This document shows, in pieces, positions 10,884-63,500 of a stretch of DNA of 64,000 nucleotides. The DNA is from Pipra filicauda. Lineage: Eukaryota > Chordata > Aves > Passeriformes > Pipridae. Each line of letters opens with the position of its first letter. Positions within the stretch are counted from its first letter, which is position 1. The stretch is taken from assembly GCF_003945595.2 (NCBI RefSeq), contig NW_024104378.1, forward strand, positions 496,001-560,000, given 5' to 3'. Both the position numbers and the translations under genes were made by a program. Below the pieces are notes generated by a model that saw nothing but the letters and a program-made list of their open reading frames with translations, was not told the origin of the DNA and made no database searches.

Positions 10884-12269
10884 AGCAACAGGGAAGGGTG
10901 TGGAAGAGGCTCCAAGGCAGACGAGGAATCTGCGCCACGGAATCGTGCGAAGGCCCCGCGCTCACCAGGAACTCTGTTTAAAGAAGAGCTACACCCAGGC
11001 TGTGGAAAGTTTGCACAAGGAGGATTCCTCGGAGAGCATGCATTGGAAACAGGGTCAAGAGTTAACATCTGATGTAAATGGGTATTTCTGAGCCTGCACT
11101 TGGCTGGGCCTGGATCATGAGATGAGAAGCATGACTTAAATCAGATTTAGACATGGATTTTTGGAAACTAAGAAAACCCCTGAAATGATCACCCGACCCC
11201 CAGTTCCCCATGAATGTCCTGCATACCAACAATCAGGCAACAGAATCATGGAATAGTTTGGGTTGGAAGGGACCTTAAAGATAATCCAGTCTCACCCCCT
11301 GCCATGGGCAGGCACACCTTCCACTAGACCAGGTTGCTACAAGCCCCATCCAACCTGGCCTTGGACAATTCCAGGCATGGGGCAGCCACTGGTTCTCTGG
11401 GAAACCTGTGCCAGGGCCTCACCACCCTCAAGGGGAAGATTTTCTTCCCAATATCTTATCTAACCCTGCCCTCTGGCAGTGGGAAGCCATTCCCTCTTGG
11501 CCTGTCACTCCATCCCTTGTCCAAAGTCCTCTTTTGGAGTCCCTTTAGGCACTGGAATGCTGCTGTAACCCTAATCCAATACTTACCTGAACACTATCCT
11601 CAAATTTCCTTGTACCATAACCTAGGGAATGTTTGCAGCTACAGATGCAAGAAAGTCAGGGCATTCTCCCCAAATCCAACCCCTTAGTTGGGAACAGGAG
11701 GGAGCCCTTGTTTGCTCCCAGCAGCTGCACCCAGAACTCCCAAATTTGGGAAGAAAGGAAAAACAAGTTAATATCCAGAGTTCACAATGGAAATCAAATG
11801 TTAAAACAACAAGTTACAGGCACACAAAACACGGGCACTTTGGGCAGGGCTTTCTGGCAGCTCTGAGTTTCCTGCTCCGTCCCTATGGCTGCTGTTGGGG
11901 CATCCCAGTGAGCAAAGATTTGGGAGAGCAGGTTGGGTGGAAGGAGCAAGGGGAATCCAAGGGTGGAAGGAGGAAGGGGAATCCATGGCATTTTGGAGGT
12001 GATGGCAGAGTTGTCATTGTCCAGAGAGCTTTTACAGCTGAAACAGACTTTGCTGAGGTTACCATTTAGGGAAACAACCAGAAGAAGAGAGGAGTGGAGG
12101 CTAAACCCTGAGCATGAGGAATATAAACACTGGCCCTTTTGGAAGAACAAGTGATGATTTCACACACACATCACACCCTTCCTGTGTAAACAGGAGTGCC
12201 AACATGAGCAGACACGCTGGATGTCCGGCTGCTCCGGGCTCTCTGTGCAGCTCTGGAGGGATGCAGAGA
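10884..12269 (-). other. GALNS: GALNS 3' flank / putative 3' UTR
   Basis: Non-coding sequence after the GALNS TGA. It contains one minus-oriented CR1 (11244-11545) and otherwise unique sequence. Its extent as a UTR depends on which polyadenylation site is used. Confidence 0.4.
11244..11545 (-). mobile_element. CR1 LINE 3' fragment
   Basis: Begins GAATCATGGAATAGTTTGGG. It lies within the putative GALNS 3' UTR, in the same orientation as GALNS. Confidence 0.9.
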
Positions 12270-55790
<43,521 letters not shown>

Positions 55791-55810
55791 GGCAACGGGC
55801 CCCCGCGCAC

Positions 55811-55818
55811 CACGTGAC
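55811..55818 (+). promoter_or_regulatory. E-box CACGTGAC, copy 1
   Basis: CACGTGAC preceded by C, one base short of the palindromic CLEAR consensus GTCACGTGAC bound by TFEB/TFE3/MITF. USF, MYC/MAX and others can also bind CACGTG. Confidence 0.6.
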
Positions 55819-55829
55819 CCGCGGCGGGA

Positions 55830-55837
55830 CACGTGAC
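55830..55837 (+). promoter_or_regulatory. E-box CACGTGAC, copy 2
   Basis: Second CACGTGAC, 19 bp from the first and nearly two helical turns away. Flank is GGA-CACGTGAC-CGC. Confidence 0.6.
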
Positions 55838-55864
55838 CGCGCCCCCCGCGCGCGCCCGGGGAGC

Positions 55865-55872
55865 CACGTGAC
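55865..55872 (+). promoter_or_regulatory. E-box CACGTGAC, copy 3
   Basis: Third CACGTGAC, 35 bp beyond the second and 29 bp before the TRAPPC2L ATG. Flank is AGC-CACGTGAC-CGG. Confidence 0.6.
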
Positions 55873-55890
55873 CGGCGGGAGGGGCGGTGC

Positions 55891-55900
55891 AACATGGCGG
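55891..55900 (+). promoter_or_regulatory. TRAPPC2L: YY1-like motif over the TRAPPC2L start codon
   Basis: AACATGGCGG matches the AANATGGCGG core of YY1 sites. Such sites often sit just downstream of start sites in TATA-less promoters, and here the ATG is the initiator codon itself. Confidence 0.5.
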
Positions 55901-55926
55901 TTTGTGTCGCCGTGATCGCCAAGGAG
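55894..55926 (+). CDS. TRAPPC2L: TRAPPC2L exon 1
   Basis: Eleven codons, [11 protein letters not shown], starting at the first ATG after the shared promoter. The donor is GAG|GTGCGG. Confidence 0.95.
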
Positions 55927-58900
55927 GTGCGGGGGGAACGGGCCGGGGCGCGTGAGGGGGACAGCGGGGCCAGGTAGAGTCATGGGCCCTGATCAAGGGT
56001 GGGGAGAGGGGAGCAGGGAGTCACCGGCAGCTGTGGGGCCTGGGGCTCGGGCAGTGGAGTCTGAGGGGAGCAGCGAGATCAGGTGGGGTTCGAGGAGGGG
56101 TGAGGGGCTGGGCCTCAGGGCGTGGAGCATGAGGGGGAAAGGGGGATCAGGTGGAGTCATGGGGTCGGAGGAAGGAAGAGGGGCTGGGCCTCCGGATTTG
56201 GGGCCTGAGGGGGACAGGAGGGCCCGGGAGGGTTGTAGGGCCAGAGTGCATCCAGGTGGGGTCATGGGGCCTGATCAAGGATTAGGGTCTGAGGCTCAAG
56301 GTGTGGGGTCCGAGTAGGGCCAGGTGGAGCTGTGGGGTCCTGAGTGGGGCAGTGGGGCCAGGTGGGGTCGTGTCATAGGGCTTGAGGGAAGAGGGGCCAG
56401 GGCTTAAGCTGTGGGGCTGAGGGGAAAAGGGGGGTCAGGTGGAGCTGTGGGGTCTGGGAAGGGTGAGGGGAGAAGGGCTGGGGCTCTAGTTTTGGGGCCT
56501 GAGCGGGTCAGGGGATCGGGGGGGTTATAGGGCCAGAGTGGGTCCAGGTTGAGCTGTGGGGCCAGGTGGGGTCATGGGGCCTGAGGAGGGGAAAGGGGCT
56601 GGGTCCCAGGTTTTGGTCCCTGAACAGGAGAGAGGGGAACAGAACCGGGGCTGTGGGGCCAGTGAGGTTGTGGGGTCGAGGAGAGGAGAACTGGGCAGGG
56701 GCTCAGGCTGTGGGATGTGAGCAGGAATGAGGGGAGCAGCACAGATACAGGGGGAGTGGAGCAGACACTGGGGGTTGAGATGGGCTGGAATCAGAGCAGG
56801 GGCAGTGCAGAGGTGCCCTACAGTGTCCTGCTGACCTGCTGCTGCCAGGGGAGGGGAGGAGTTTTCCAAAGGAAGAGCTGGGCACAGGCTCCACTGGGAT
56901 AAGGAGACAGGAGCAGAGAGGCCTGAGCCTTGTGCAGTGCCTATGCAAATGATTCTCCTCCCGCAGGGACAGCTCTGTACCAAGGGTCTGGAAGGTGTGA
57001 AGGGGGCTGTGAACATAAAATGGTTAAATAGCTTCTGACAGCAGCAGCTCTTTGAGTGAAGCACTGTCAGGGCACCGTCACTGATAGAGTGGCAAGTCTT
57101 GGTCAGTGTGATTTGTTCTCCCCCTCAGAACTACCCCCTGTACATCCGGAGTGTCCCTACGGAGAACGAGCTGAAGTTCCACTACACTGTGCACACATCC
57201 CTTGATGTTGTGGATGAGAAGATCTCAGCCATGGGTAAAGCCCTTGTGGACCAGAGGGAGCTCTACCTGGGGCTCCTCTACCCCACTGAAGACTACAAAG
57301 TGTATCTTTCTCCTGCCTTTTGCCAGGCCACGGTGTGTTTAATTTAATGAACACAAAGCTGCTTTCTCCTGCTCTTGCTGGACGAGTGACTCCCAACAGC
57401 CCTGTGGGTCATAGAATCATGGAATGGTTTGGGTTGGAAAGGACCTTAAAGCCCATCCAGTTCTATCCTCTGCCATGGGCAGGGACATCTTCCACTAGAC
57501 CAGGTTGCTCCTGGGTTTTAATAAACTGGGTGTTTCTTCTGAGTGTCTCAGGTCGGTCCCACTGGCTGATGTTAGATCTTCAGGTCTCTATGGTCTCCCA
57601 AACAAGTCCTACAGGCAGAACTTCATAGAATCATGGAATATCCTGAGTTGAAAGAGACCCATCAAAGTCCAACCCCTGGCCCTGCACAGGACACTCCAAC
57701 AATCTCACCCTGTCCCTGAGAGCATTGTCCAACTACTTGAGCTCTGCCAGCCTTGGGGCTGTGACCCCTGCCCTGGGGAGCCTGGTCAGTGCCCAGCTAC
57801 CCTCTGGGGGAAGAACCTTTTCCTGATATCCAACCTAAACCCCTGTGGCACAGCTCCAGCTGTTCCCTCTGGTCCTGTCACTGGTCACCAGAGCAGAGAT
57901 TGGTGCTGCCCCTCAGGAGGAAGTTTCCTCACATTTCCTCTCTCCAAGTGCATTCCAGCCTGGTTTTGGTGATTTTGCCAGGCCCTGGTGTGCCAGCAGC
58001 ACAGTCCTTAACACCTGCACAGGTATGGCTATGTGACAAACTCCAAGGTGAAGTTTGTCATGGTGGTGGATTCCTCCAACACGGCCCTTCGAGACAACGA
58101 GATCCGCAGTGTAAGTGCAGCAACCCAGAGCCACCTCACTGCCTGCGCTCCTGCCACTCACCCATGCAGTGCTGAGAAGCCAAGAAATTAATTCACTTGC
58201 AATCCCTTTTCAGATGTTCCGGAAGCTGCATAATTCATACACAGACATCATGTGTAACCCTTTCTATAACCCTGGGGACCGGATCCATTCCAGGTGAGCG
58301 GGTTTTCCACACTGATCCCTATGTCTTTGTCACCTTTCTGGAACTTTCAGGGTACGTATGATTTAACGCAACCAACCCTGTGGTGGACCAGTTCAGGTGT
58401 GTTTGCTCTAAGTGCCTAAATAAGAATAGCTATGTTGGTTTTGGGCCATTTCTGCCTCATAGAAAACTTAAAATCTCAAAAAAAATTATATTGAACTCTC
58501 ACTCCCACCTCAGAACTGGTGTTAAAAACATTAAGTCAAGAAAACGTATTTTTTCGGGAGCAACATTTGCCTGTTTCATAGATAAATATGAAAATATAGG
58601 TAAATAATGGTTGGATTCAATGATCTTAGAGGTCTTTTAATGGTTCTGAGTATTAAAATACAGATAAGTAGAGCAGGTTAAAGAGTAAACAACTGCACTT
58701 GTCCAAGGTTTATCCCTTGGTAGGACAGGCATTTAGGACATATAATTCCTCATGTGTGAGGAGGGCCAGAACTTCCCATTTCTCATTGTAATCTCACAAG
58801 GAATTTTAATGAATTGGGAGTTTCTATGGCCTAAACAAGAACCACTTTTACACTTTGCAGAGGCAGGTCTGCAGCCAGGATAAGACCTGTCCTTACCTCA

Positions 58901-59090
58901 GCTTAACTAGAAGTCATTAATTACTCAACAGACCATGTGTGCAGCTTAGGGAAAGCCAAGCAGAGACACTGTGGTGTTAACAAAACCTCTGCTGTGCAGA
59001 ACTAGCTGCTCCCTTTAATAATCTGTGTTTATTTCCTTCTCCAGGGCTTTTGATAATATGGTGAACTCCATGATGATGCAGGTGTGCTGA
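55894..59090 (+). CDS. TRAPPC2L: Trafficking protein particle complex subunit 2-like, whole gene (5 coding exons, 139 aa)
   Basis: A small longin-fold (sedlin-family) subunit of the TRAPP complexes, which tether vesicles and activate Rab GTPases in ER-Golgi and Golgi traffic. Coding exons are 55894-55926, 57129-57301, 58023-58110, 58214-58293 and 59045-59090, all GT-AG with matching phases. The protein starts [19 protein letters not shown] and ends NSMMMQVC. It is 139 aa, like the vertebrate orthologues, with near-identity to human ([20 protein letters not shown] and [20 protein letters not shown]). No damage is seen. Intron 1 is largely a G-rich minisatellite and intron 2 is mostly CR1. An AATAAA at 59179 gives a short 3' UTR. 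Transcription is divergent from GALNS and convergent with PABPN1L. Confidence 0.97.
55960..56720. repeat. G-rich degenerate minisatellite in TRAPPC2L intron 1
   Basis: Imperfect repeats of GGTGGGGTCATGGGGCCTGAG / AGGGGCTGGG with irregular spacing of about 60-90 bp fill most of the 1.2-kb intron 1. The plus (non-template) strand has dozens of G3-G4 runs, so quadruplex formation in DNA or nascent RNA is possible. Confidence 0.8.
57129..57301 (+). CDS. TRAPPC2L: TRAPPC2L exon 2
   Basis: Encodes [20 protein letters not shown] to [13 protein letters not shown] plus two bases of Val. Acceptor is CCCTCAG|AAC. The donor must be AAAGT|GTATCT, since only this choice joins in frame to YGYVTNSK. Confidence 0.96.
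57408..57515 (-). mobile_element. CR1 LINE 3' end
   Basis: GGTCATAGAATCATGGAATG to TAGACCAGGTTGCTCC in TRAPPC2L intron 2, antisense to that gene. Confidence 0.9.
57624..57960 (-). mobile_element. CR1 LINE 3' fragment
   Basis: TTCATAGAATCATGGAATAT to CTCAGGAGGAAGTTTCCTC and CATTCCAGCC, ending about 60 bp before TRAPPC2L exon 3. Confidence 0.9.
58023..58110 (+). CDS. TRAPPC2L: TRAPPC2L exon 3
   Basis: Encodes (V)[19 protein letters not shown] and [10 protein letters not shown]. Acceptor is GCACAG|GTAT and donor AGT|GTAAGT. It is 88 bp. Confidence 0.97.
58214..58293 (+). CDS. TRAPPC2L: TRAPPC2L exon 4
   Basis: Encodes [26 protein letters not shown] and a split Arg. Acceptor is CTTTTCAG|ATG and donor TCCAG|GTGAGC. 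Intron 3 is only 103 bp. Confidence 0.97.
58294..59044 (+). other. TRAPPC2L: TRAPPC2L intron 4
   Basis: A 751-bp intron with a short plus-oriented CR1 tail (58606-58650) and otherwise unique sequence. Confidence 0.85.
58606..58650 (+). mobile_element. CR1 LINE terminal remnant
   Basis: TGGTTGGATTCAATGATCTT followed by AGAGGTCTTTTAATGG, a worn CR1 3' tail. Confidence 0.65.
59045..59090 (+). CDS. TRAPPC2L: TRAPPC2L exon 5 with stop codon
   Basis: Encodes (R)[14 protein letters not shown] and TGA. The acceptor is CTCCAG|G. It matches the vertebrate C-terminus ending in QVC. Confidence 0.96.
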
Positions 59091-59178
59091 ACCCTTCCCA
59101 TCCCACTGTTGGGAGCATCCCCCCTGTACCGGAGCAGTGATGTATATATTGTCTTCTGTATAATATTTTAATCTGTAA

Positions 59179-59184
59179 AATAAA
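59179..59184 (+). terminator. TRAPPC2L: TRAPPC2L polyadenylation signal
   Basis: AATAAA 89 bp after the TRAPPC2L stop, followed by a GT-containing stretch. Cleavage is expected near 59200. Confidence 0.75.
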
Positions 59185-59251
59185 CTTGACACCTGCAAAG
59201 TTTGCATGGATTTGTACTCAAGCAAACCTGAGTATAGCACGGAATTCACTG

Positions 59252-59398
59252 TTCACAGAATTATGGAATTGTTTGGGTGGGAAAGGACCTTAAAGCTTAT
59301 CTCATCCCACGCCCCTGCCATGGGCAGAGACACCTTCCACTAGACCAGGCTGCACAAGATGAGCTCAAAGGTCCCTTCCAACCAAAATAATTCTCGGA
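59252..59398. mobile_element. Two CR1 3' ends in opposite orientation
   Basis: Minus-oriented part 59252-59350 (TTCACAGAATTATGGAATTG on), directly followed by a plus-oriented part 59351-59398 (GATGAGCTCAAAGGTCCC to ATAATTCTCGG). It lies just past TRAPPC2L. Confidence 0.78.
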
Positions 59399-60165
59399 TC
59401 TTCCCTTCCCAGGATGATTTTTGGGTAACTCACTTTTTGCTGTTTTCACCTTGCACCTCATCCAGACAGCCCAGGCACACTCCACAGTGATTCCCAGCAC
59501 AGGTACAGCTGGAATAAATCCACCCAAGGGATTAAGCCATCAGGATTGCACAACTGCATGGCTCATCCCAAACTAATCTCTACTAGCATCTCCTCCCCTG
59601 CAGCTCCCTGCTGCTCCAATTAAAGACTCCCCAGTCAATAGCAGGTATTTATATAGAATAAAACACAAATTGGACTGGAAAAGCATCCCAAGTTCTTCCA
59701 CCACTACAAGGTGATACAAGCAGGAGTAGGCACTGAGCAGCTACTCAGTGCTTCTCACACACTTCTACTCCAAGTCTTTCATGCCCCACAGGCAGGAGCC
59801 TGTGCTTCAAGCACCTCATCAGTTAAAAATACATAAATCAGCTAAAAAAAATAGAGCCACACAGCTCCAGAGGATCCAGGGAGCCTGGAGAAAGCCAGAA
59901 CTGCACATGAAGTTCACACAGCAGGATAATTTATTTTGAAAACAAGTGACAGTTACAATACTTTCTCAAACAGAACTTAAGTACATTTAATCAACAATAA
60001 TCTGGCAAATCAGGGGAGATTCAAGCTTCTCCCACTACCTCCACAGGGCACAGCTGTGCACTGCTATCCCAAAATATTTTAATTTAAAAATCTTTACTGT
60101 TTTCACTCAGAGACAGCAGCTCTGCATTTCCTCTTCCACAGTCCAAACACCCCAAAGTAGTTTTT
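59399..60165. other. Convergent intergenic region and PABPN1L 3' flank
   Basis: Between the TRAPPC2L end (with the adjoining CR1 pair) and PABPN1L. Mostly unique, AT-rich towards 59.9-60.2 kb. Frames open here are short and without family support. Confidence 0.5.
59930..59935 (-). terminator. PABPN1L: Possible distal PABPN1L polyadenylation signal
   Basis: AATAAA on the minus strand (TTTATT on plus), about 560 bp after the predicted stop. Confidence 0.4.
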
Positions 60166-60171
60166 TTATTA
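60166..60171 (-). terminator. PABPN1L: Possible proximal PABPN1L polyadenylation signal
   Basis: AATAAA on the minus strand, about 330 bp after the predicted PABPN1L stop, in an A/T-rich stretch. Confidence 0.4.
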
Positions 60172-60497
60172 AAAAAATAAGTCTCAAAAATTTACAAACC
60201 TCCCAAACAGAAGCACTAGAAAAAGCTGGTTTATAGTCTAAGCCTAAGGGTAGCTCAAATTAAGGTCAGTCTCTGCAGCACTGAGCGCAAAATCAACACA
60301 ACATGAAGAGTTAAGGCCCCAAGCTTTTTTTTAAAAAAATCTAGAGATCTTAAAGGGAAAAAAAAATAAAAATCAGTGGGATTTTTAGCCTGGCAATGCC
60401 CCCTGAGCTGTGAAAAGCTGCTTTAGGAGTCGGTTGCATCTGCTGCATCTGGGTTAGAGGAATCCTAGCCAAGGATCCCAAAAGATTAGTGGGAGAA

Positions 60498-60570
60498 TTA
60501 CATAATAAAATCCGTTTCCATGCAGAACTTCCTCCAGGAATACTGTCTGCTGGTGTTGCCAGCCCTGCCT
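60498..60570 (-). CDS. PABPN1L: PABPN1L predicted terminal exon
   Basis: Phase-correct continuation (R)[15 protein letters not shown]..., 23 codons ending FIM and then TAA. GRAGNTS resembles the PABPN1 terminal exon start GRARATS, but the vertebrate ending SPY is absent. The acceptor is a tandem TTAGAAG: splicing after TAG extends the exon to 60573 and adds one Arg. The pyrimidine tract is weak, so this exon needs transcript support. Confidence 0.6.
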
Positions 60571-63500
60571 CTTCTAACACAAAGTTTTCCCTTTAAAAAC
60601 AAGTGGTTTCAGAACTCAAACACAAAATCAGCAGGAAAGGGAAGAGCCAGAACCTTGTTCCCTGGTCCCCCCTGTGGTGCACTTTGATCCCAATCCTCCA
60701 GCTCAGCTGGGCTCACACCATCCTCAATGCAAATCCAGAGCAGGAATGATGGTGGGAATAAAGAGGAAAATCAGACCAAATTTGAAACAACAGAGGTGAT
60801 TTTGTGATGCTGCTATTGCTGGAAATAAAGTCAAATGAAAAGTTGGCAGTTCCTTTGTAGATTTGGAATAAAAGCAGGAGGGAGGGAAGAAGGGGTTGCT
60901 GACTTCCAAAATAAAAAGGGGGGTTTTGTGACACCCAGGTCTTGTTTAACCACCAGAGATACAGAGGCTTCCAGAGAATTAGCAAGGGATTTTTTTTCTC
61001 TGCCCTAGATGTATAAAGGCAGCAAGCAAAAAACCAGACCCAAACCACATCAAGTTCCAAGAGCAAGACCAGGAAACCACGGGGCTGAAGGAAAAGCTCC
61101 CCAGCAGTCAGAGCTAGAGCTGCAAACCAAGACATTAATTTGGAAAAGAAAATGGTCTTTGGAAAGGTCTTTAGGATCTTCTTAGGAGAAGAGAAGGCAG
61201 CACTCAGCTGCTGTAAGAAGGGCTGGCAGAGCTGAGGGAGCTTGCTGGCTGAGCAGTGGGGTGGAGATCACCTGGACAGCCCTTTTCCATGGGATGAGAA
61301 GGAGACTTGATGGTCTGGGAGAGCTCTTCCCTTCCCAGGACAGCGTTCTCTGGAATGAGCCTGTTCTCGATGCAAACACAGTCCCCTGAGCTGAGGTGAG
61401 ACGAGCCCCTCCTGGGATTCTGGCAGGAGGGAGCAGATTCCATCTTCCCTCCCACAGCCTGGCACAGGGCTCACCAGTAAATCCTCACAGCCAGGCAGAT
61501 GGCGTTTTTTAAATTAATCTGTTTTTTGGCTTGGGTAGGCATATTTTTAAATCTCTCCCAATCCCATCTCGTTTCAGTCCCATTGGCATCACCAGGGCAG
61601 TCCAGTCCTTTCTAGTATGGAAAATACCAAGGCAGCAGCCTTGCCCGACCCCTAAACAGGAACAAAAACAACATCCTAAAGCACAGGGCACCTGTTCCCT
61701 CACCCCTCCAAAGGCTGGGATTCATCCTTCTGCACCAGCTACCCCATACCACACCCCCAAAACCAGGGGAGCCCCAAGCCAGGCACAGCTCTGGAACTGG
61801 TCAAGACTGGGACTGCAATGCACACCCACCATCCCCCAAATCCCTCCAGGGACAGAGGGGCAGCAGCAGGTTTTTCCAGGTGTTCCTTCCTTCCAGAGCC
61901 TTTCTCCATTCTCCCCATACATGCCACAGCGGGAGGTGCAAAGCCAGGACACTGAGCACGGCCAGAGCAAGGGGTAACCCCATCCCAAGCACAGTCTGCT
62001 CCATACATAAGGAATCCCCCTGCTCAGCCACTCACCTGTACGTCCTCCCTCGCACCCTGGGGTGCTGCCTTCCATAGTAGCCTCCCCACCGAGCTTGATA
62101 GTGGCCCCGGTAGCCCCCACGGTCAGTGGTGCTGATGCCAGGCATGTTGGTCCTCTTGGGAAGCACCTGGAAGGAGGGAAGGGCTGTCAGAGCTGGGATT
62201 TGGCACAGCCCAACACACCTGGGGCTGGGAGGGGAGGGTGGGCACAGCCCCTGGGGCCTCACCCAGCTCTTACCTTAATGACTCGTCCCCTGAAGACGCT
62301 CTCGTCCAGCTCCACCGCAGCCTTCACAGAGCTCTTCTCCTCGAACTCGATGTAGGCGTACCTGTGAGGGGACAGGGTGAGCAGAGCCCCAGGGACACCC
62401 TGGAGACCCCCAAACCCTGCACACAGCACTGACCCTTTGGGGTGCCCTGAGAACTTGTCACAGAGGATCGTGACCCGGTTGATCTGCCCACAGCTGTTGA
62501 AGTGAGATTCCAGCTCCTCCGCCGTGCCCCCGTAATCCACCTGCAACAACAGTCCAGGCCCCCCAGCTCATGGGTCTCGGATTCACAGCCCATCACGTGA
62601 GGCAAAAGGCCCAGCTGGCTCCACTTACACCTCACCACCACAGCTCCAGCATTTCCTGAGGGTCATGAGACCCTCCCAGTGAGTGTTCCAGCCTGGAAAC
62701 ACAAATCCAAGAGAGCCCAACCCCGTTTTGAGGGAGCAAGAAATACCACACAACCCTCAGCCTCCAGAGGAGTATTTTGGGGAGCTGACACTTGCAACAG
62801 AGGATCTGCACGTGGATAAGAATCACAGGCAGAGGCTGAGCCATATTTCCAGTCTGGGCTGGGCAGAGAAGGAACATTTGGGATGGGACAACCCAGCCTT
62901 TGGTGGAGGGCTGGAGCATTCACCCAGGGATCTGGGACACACGGCAGCGGGAAGTGCTCTGCTCCAGGGCTCCCACTTACATTGCCCACGTAGATGGATC
63001 GCTGGTCAGCCTCCACCTTCTCCTTGGCTGTCTTTGGGAAGAGACCTGTGGAAAGGAGGGATGCTTTGTCACGGATAGAGTGGCAGGAGCCACGCGGCAG
63101 AGGGATGTCTGTCTGTTTGTCGAGGTCTGCCCCCAGCATGGCCACCACCGAGCTGCCACACTCCAAAACTCCTCAGATCCCTGGTCGCATCCAGGTGTAC
63201 CCAAATCCCCACACTGTTGCCTCCTCCTCCATTCCCTTGCCCCTTTTCTCTTCAGTGACTCCTCTACTGGGGCTGTTGGTGCTAAACTCAATTACTTACC
63301 TGAATCAAATGTAATTAAATTAATTTATTGCATCTTGGCCCACATAGGTAGGAGGTAAGAGCTGATATAACCTGCATTAGCACCATGCCATGCCTGGATC
63401 CCCCTCACCCTCAGTCCCAAGTGCCCAGAGAGGCAAAGCCATGTGCTCTGGCTCCTGCACCCCAGAGGTGTCCCTGGGGGGACAGCAGCACCCAGGGACA

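Larger units (their letters stand above)
55791..55893. promoter_or_regulatory. Bidirectional GALNS/TRAPPC2L promoter core
   Basis: Only 103 bp separate the two divergent start codons. The stretch is extremely GC-rich and CpG-dense, without a TATA box. It contains three copies of CACGTGAC, all in the same orientation. The CpG island continues across both first exons (about 55600-56000). The head-to-head arrangement matches mammals. Confidence 0.85.
57302..58022 (+). other. TRAPPC2L: TRAPPC2L intron 2
   Basis: A 721-bp intron mostly made of two minus-oriented CR1 fragments (57408-57515 and 57624-57960). Confidence 0.85.

Noticed and set aside
57789..58175. 128-codon plus-strand frame across TRAPPC2L intron 2 and exon 3
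   Set aside because: It is a shifted frame over CR1 and exon 3; the true exon 3 frame is fixed by VYGYVTNSK.
61290..61335. Possible CR1 tail (GACTTGATGGTCTGGGAGAG)
   Set aside because: Only about 25 bp resemble CR1 and there is no ATTCTATGA end, so a chance match cannot be excluded.
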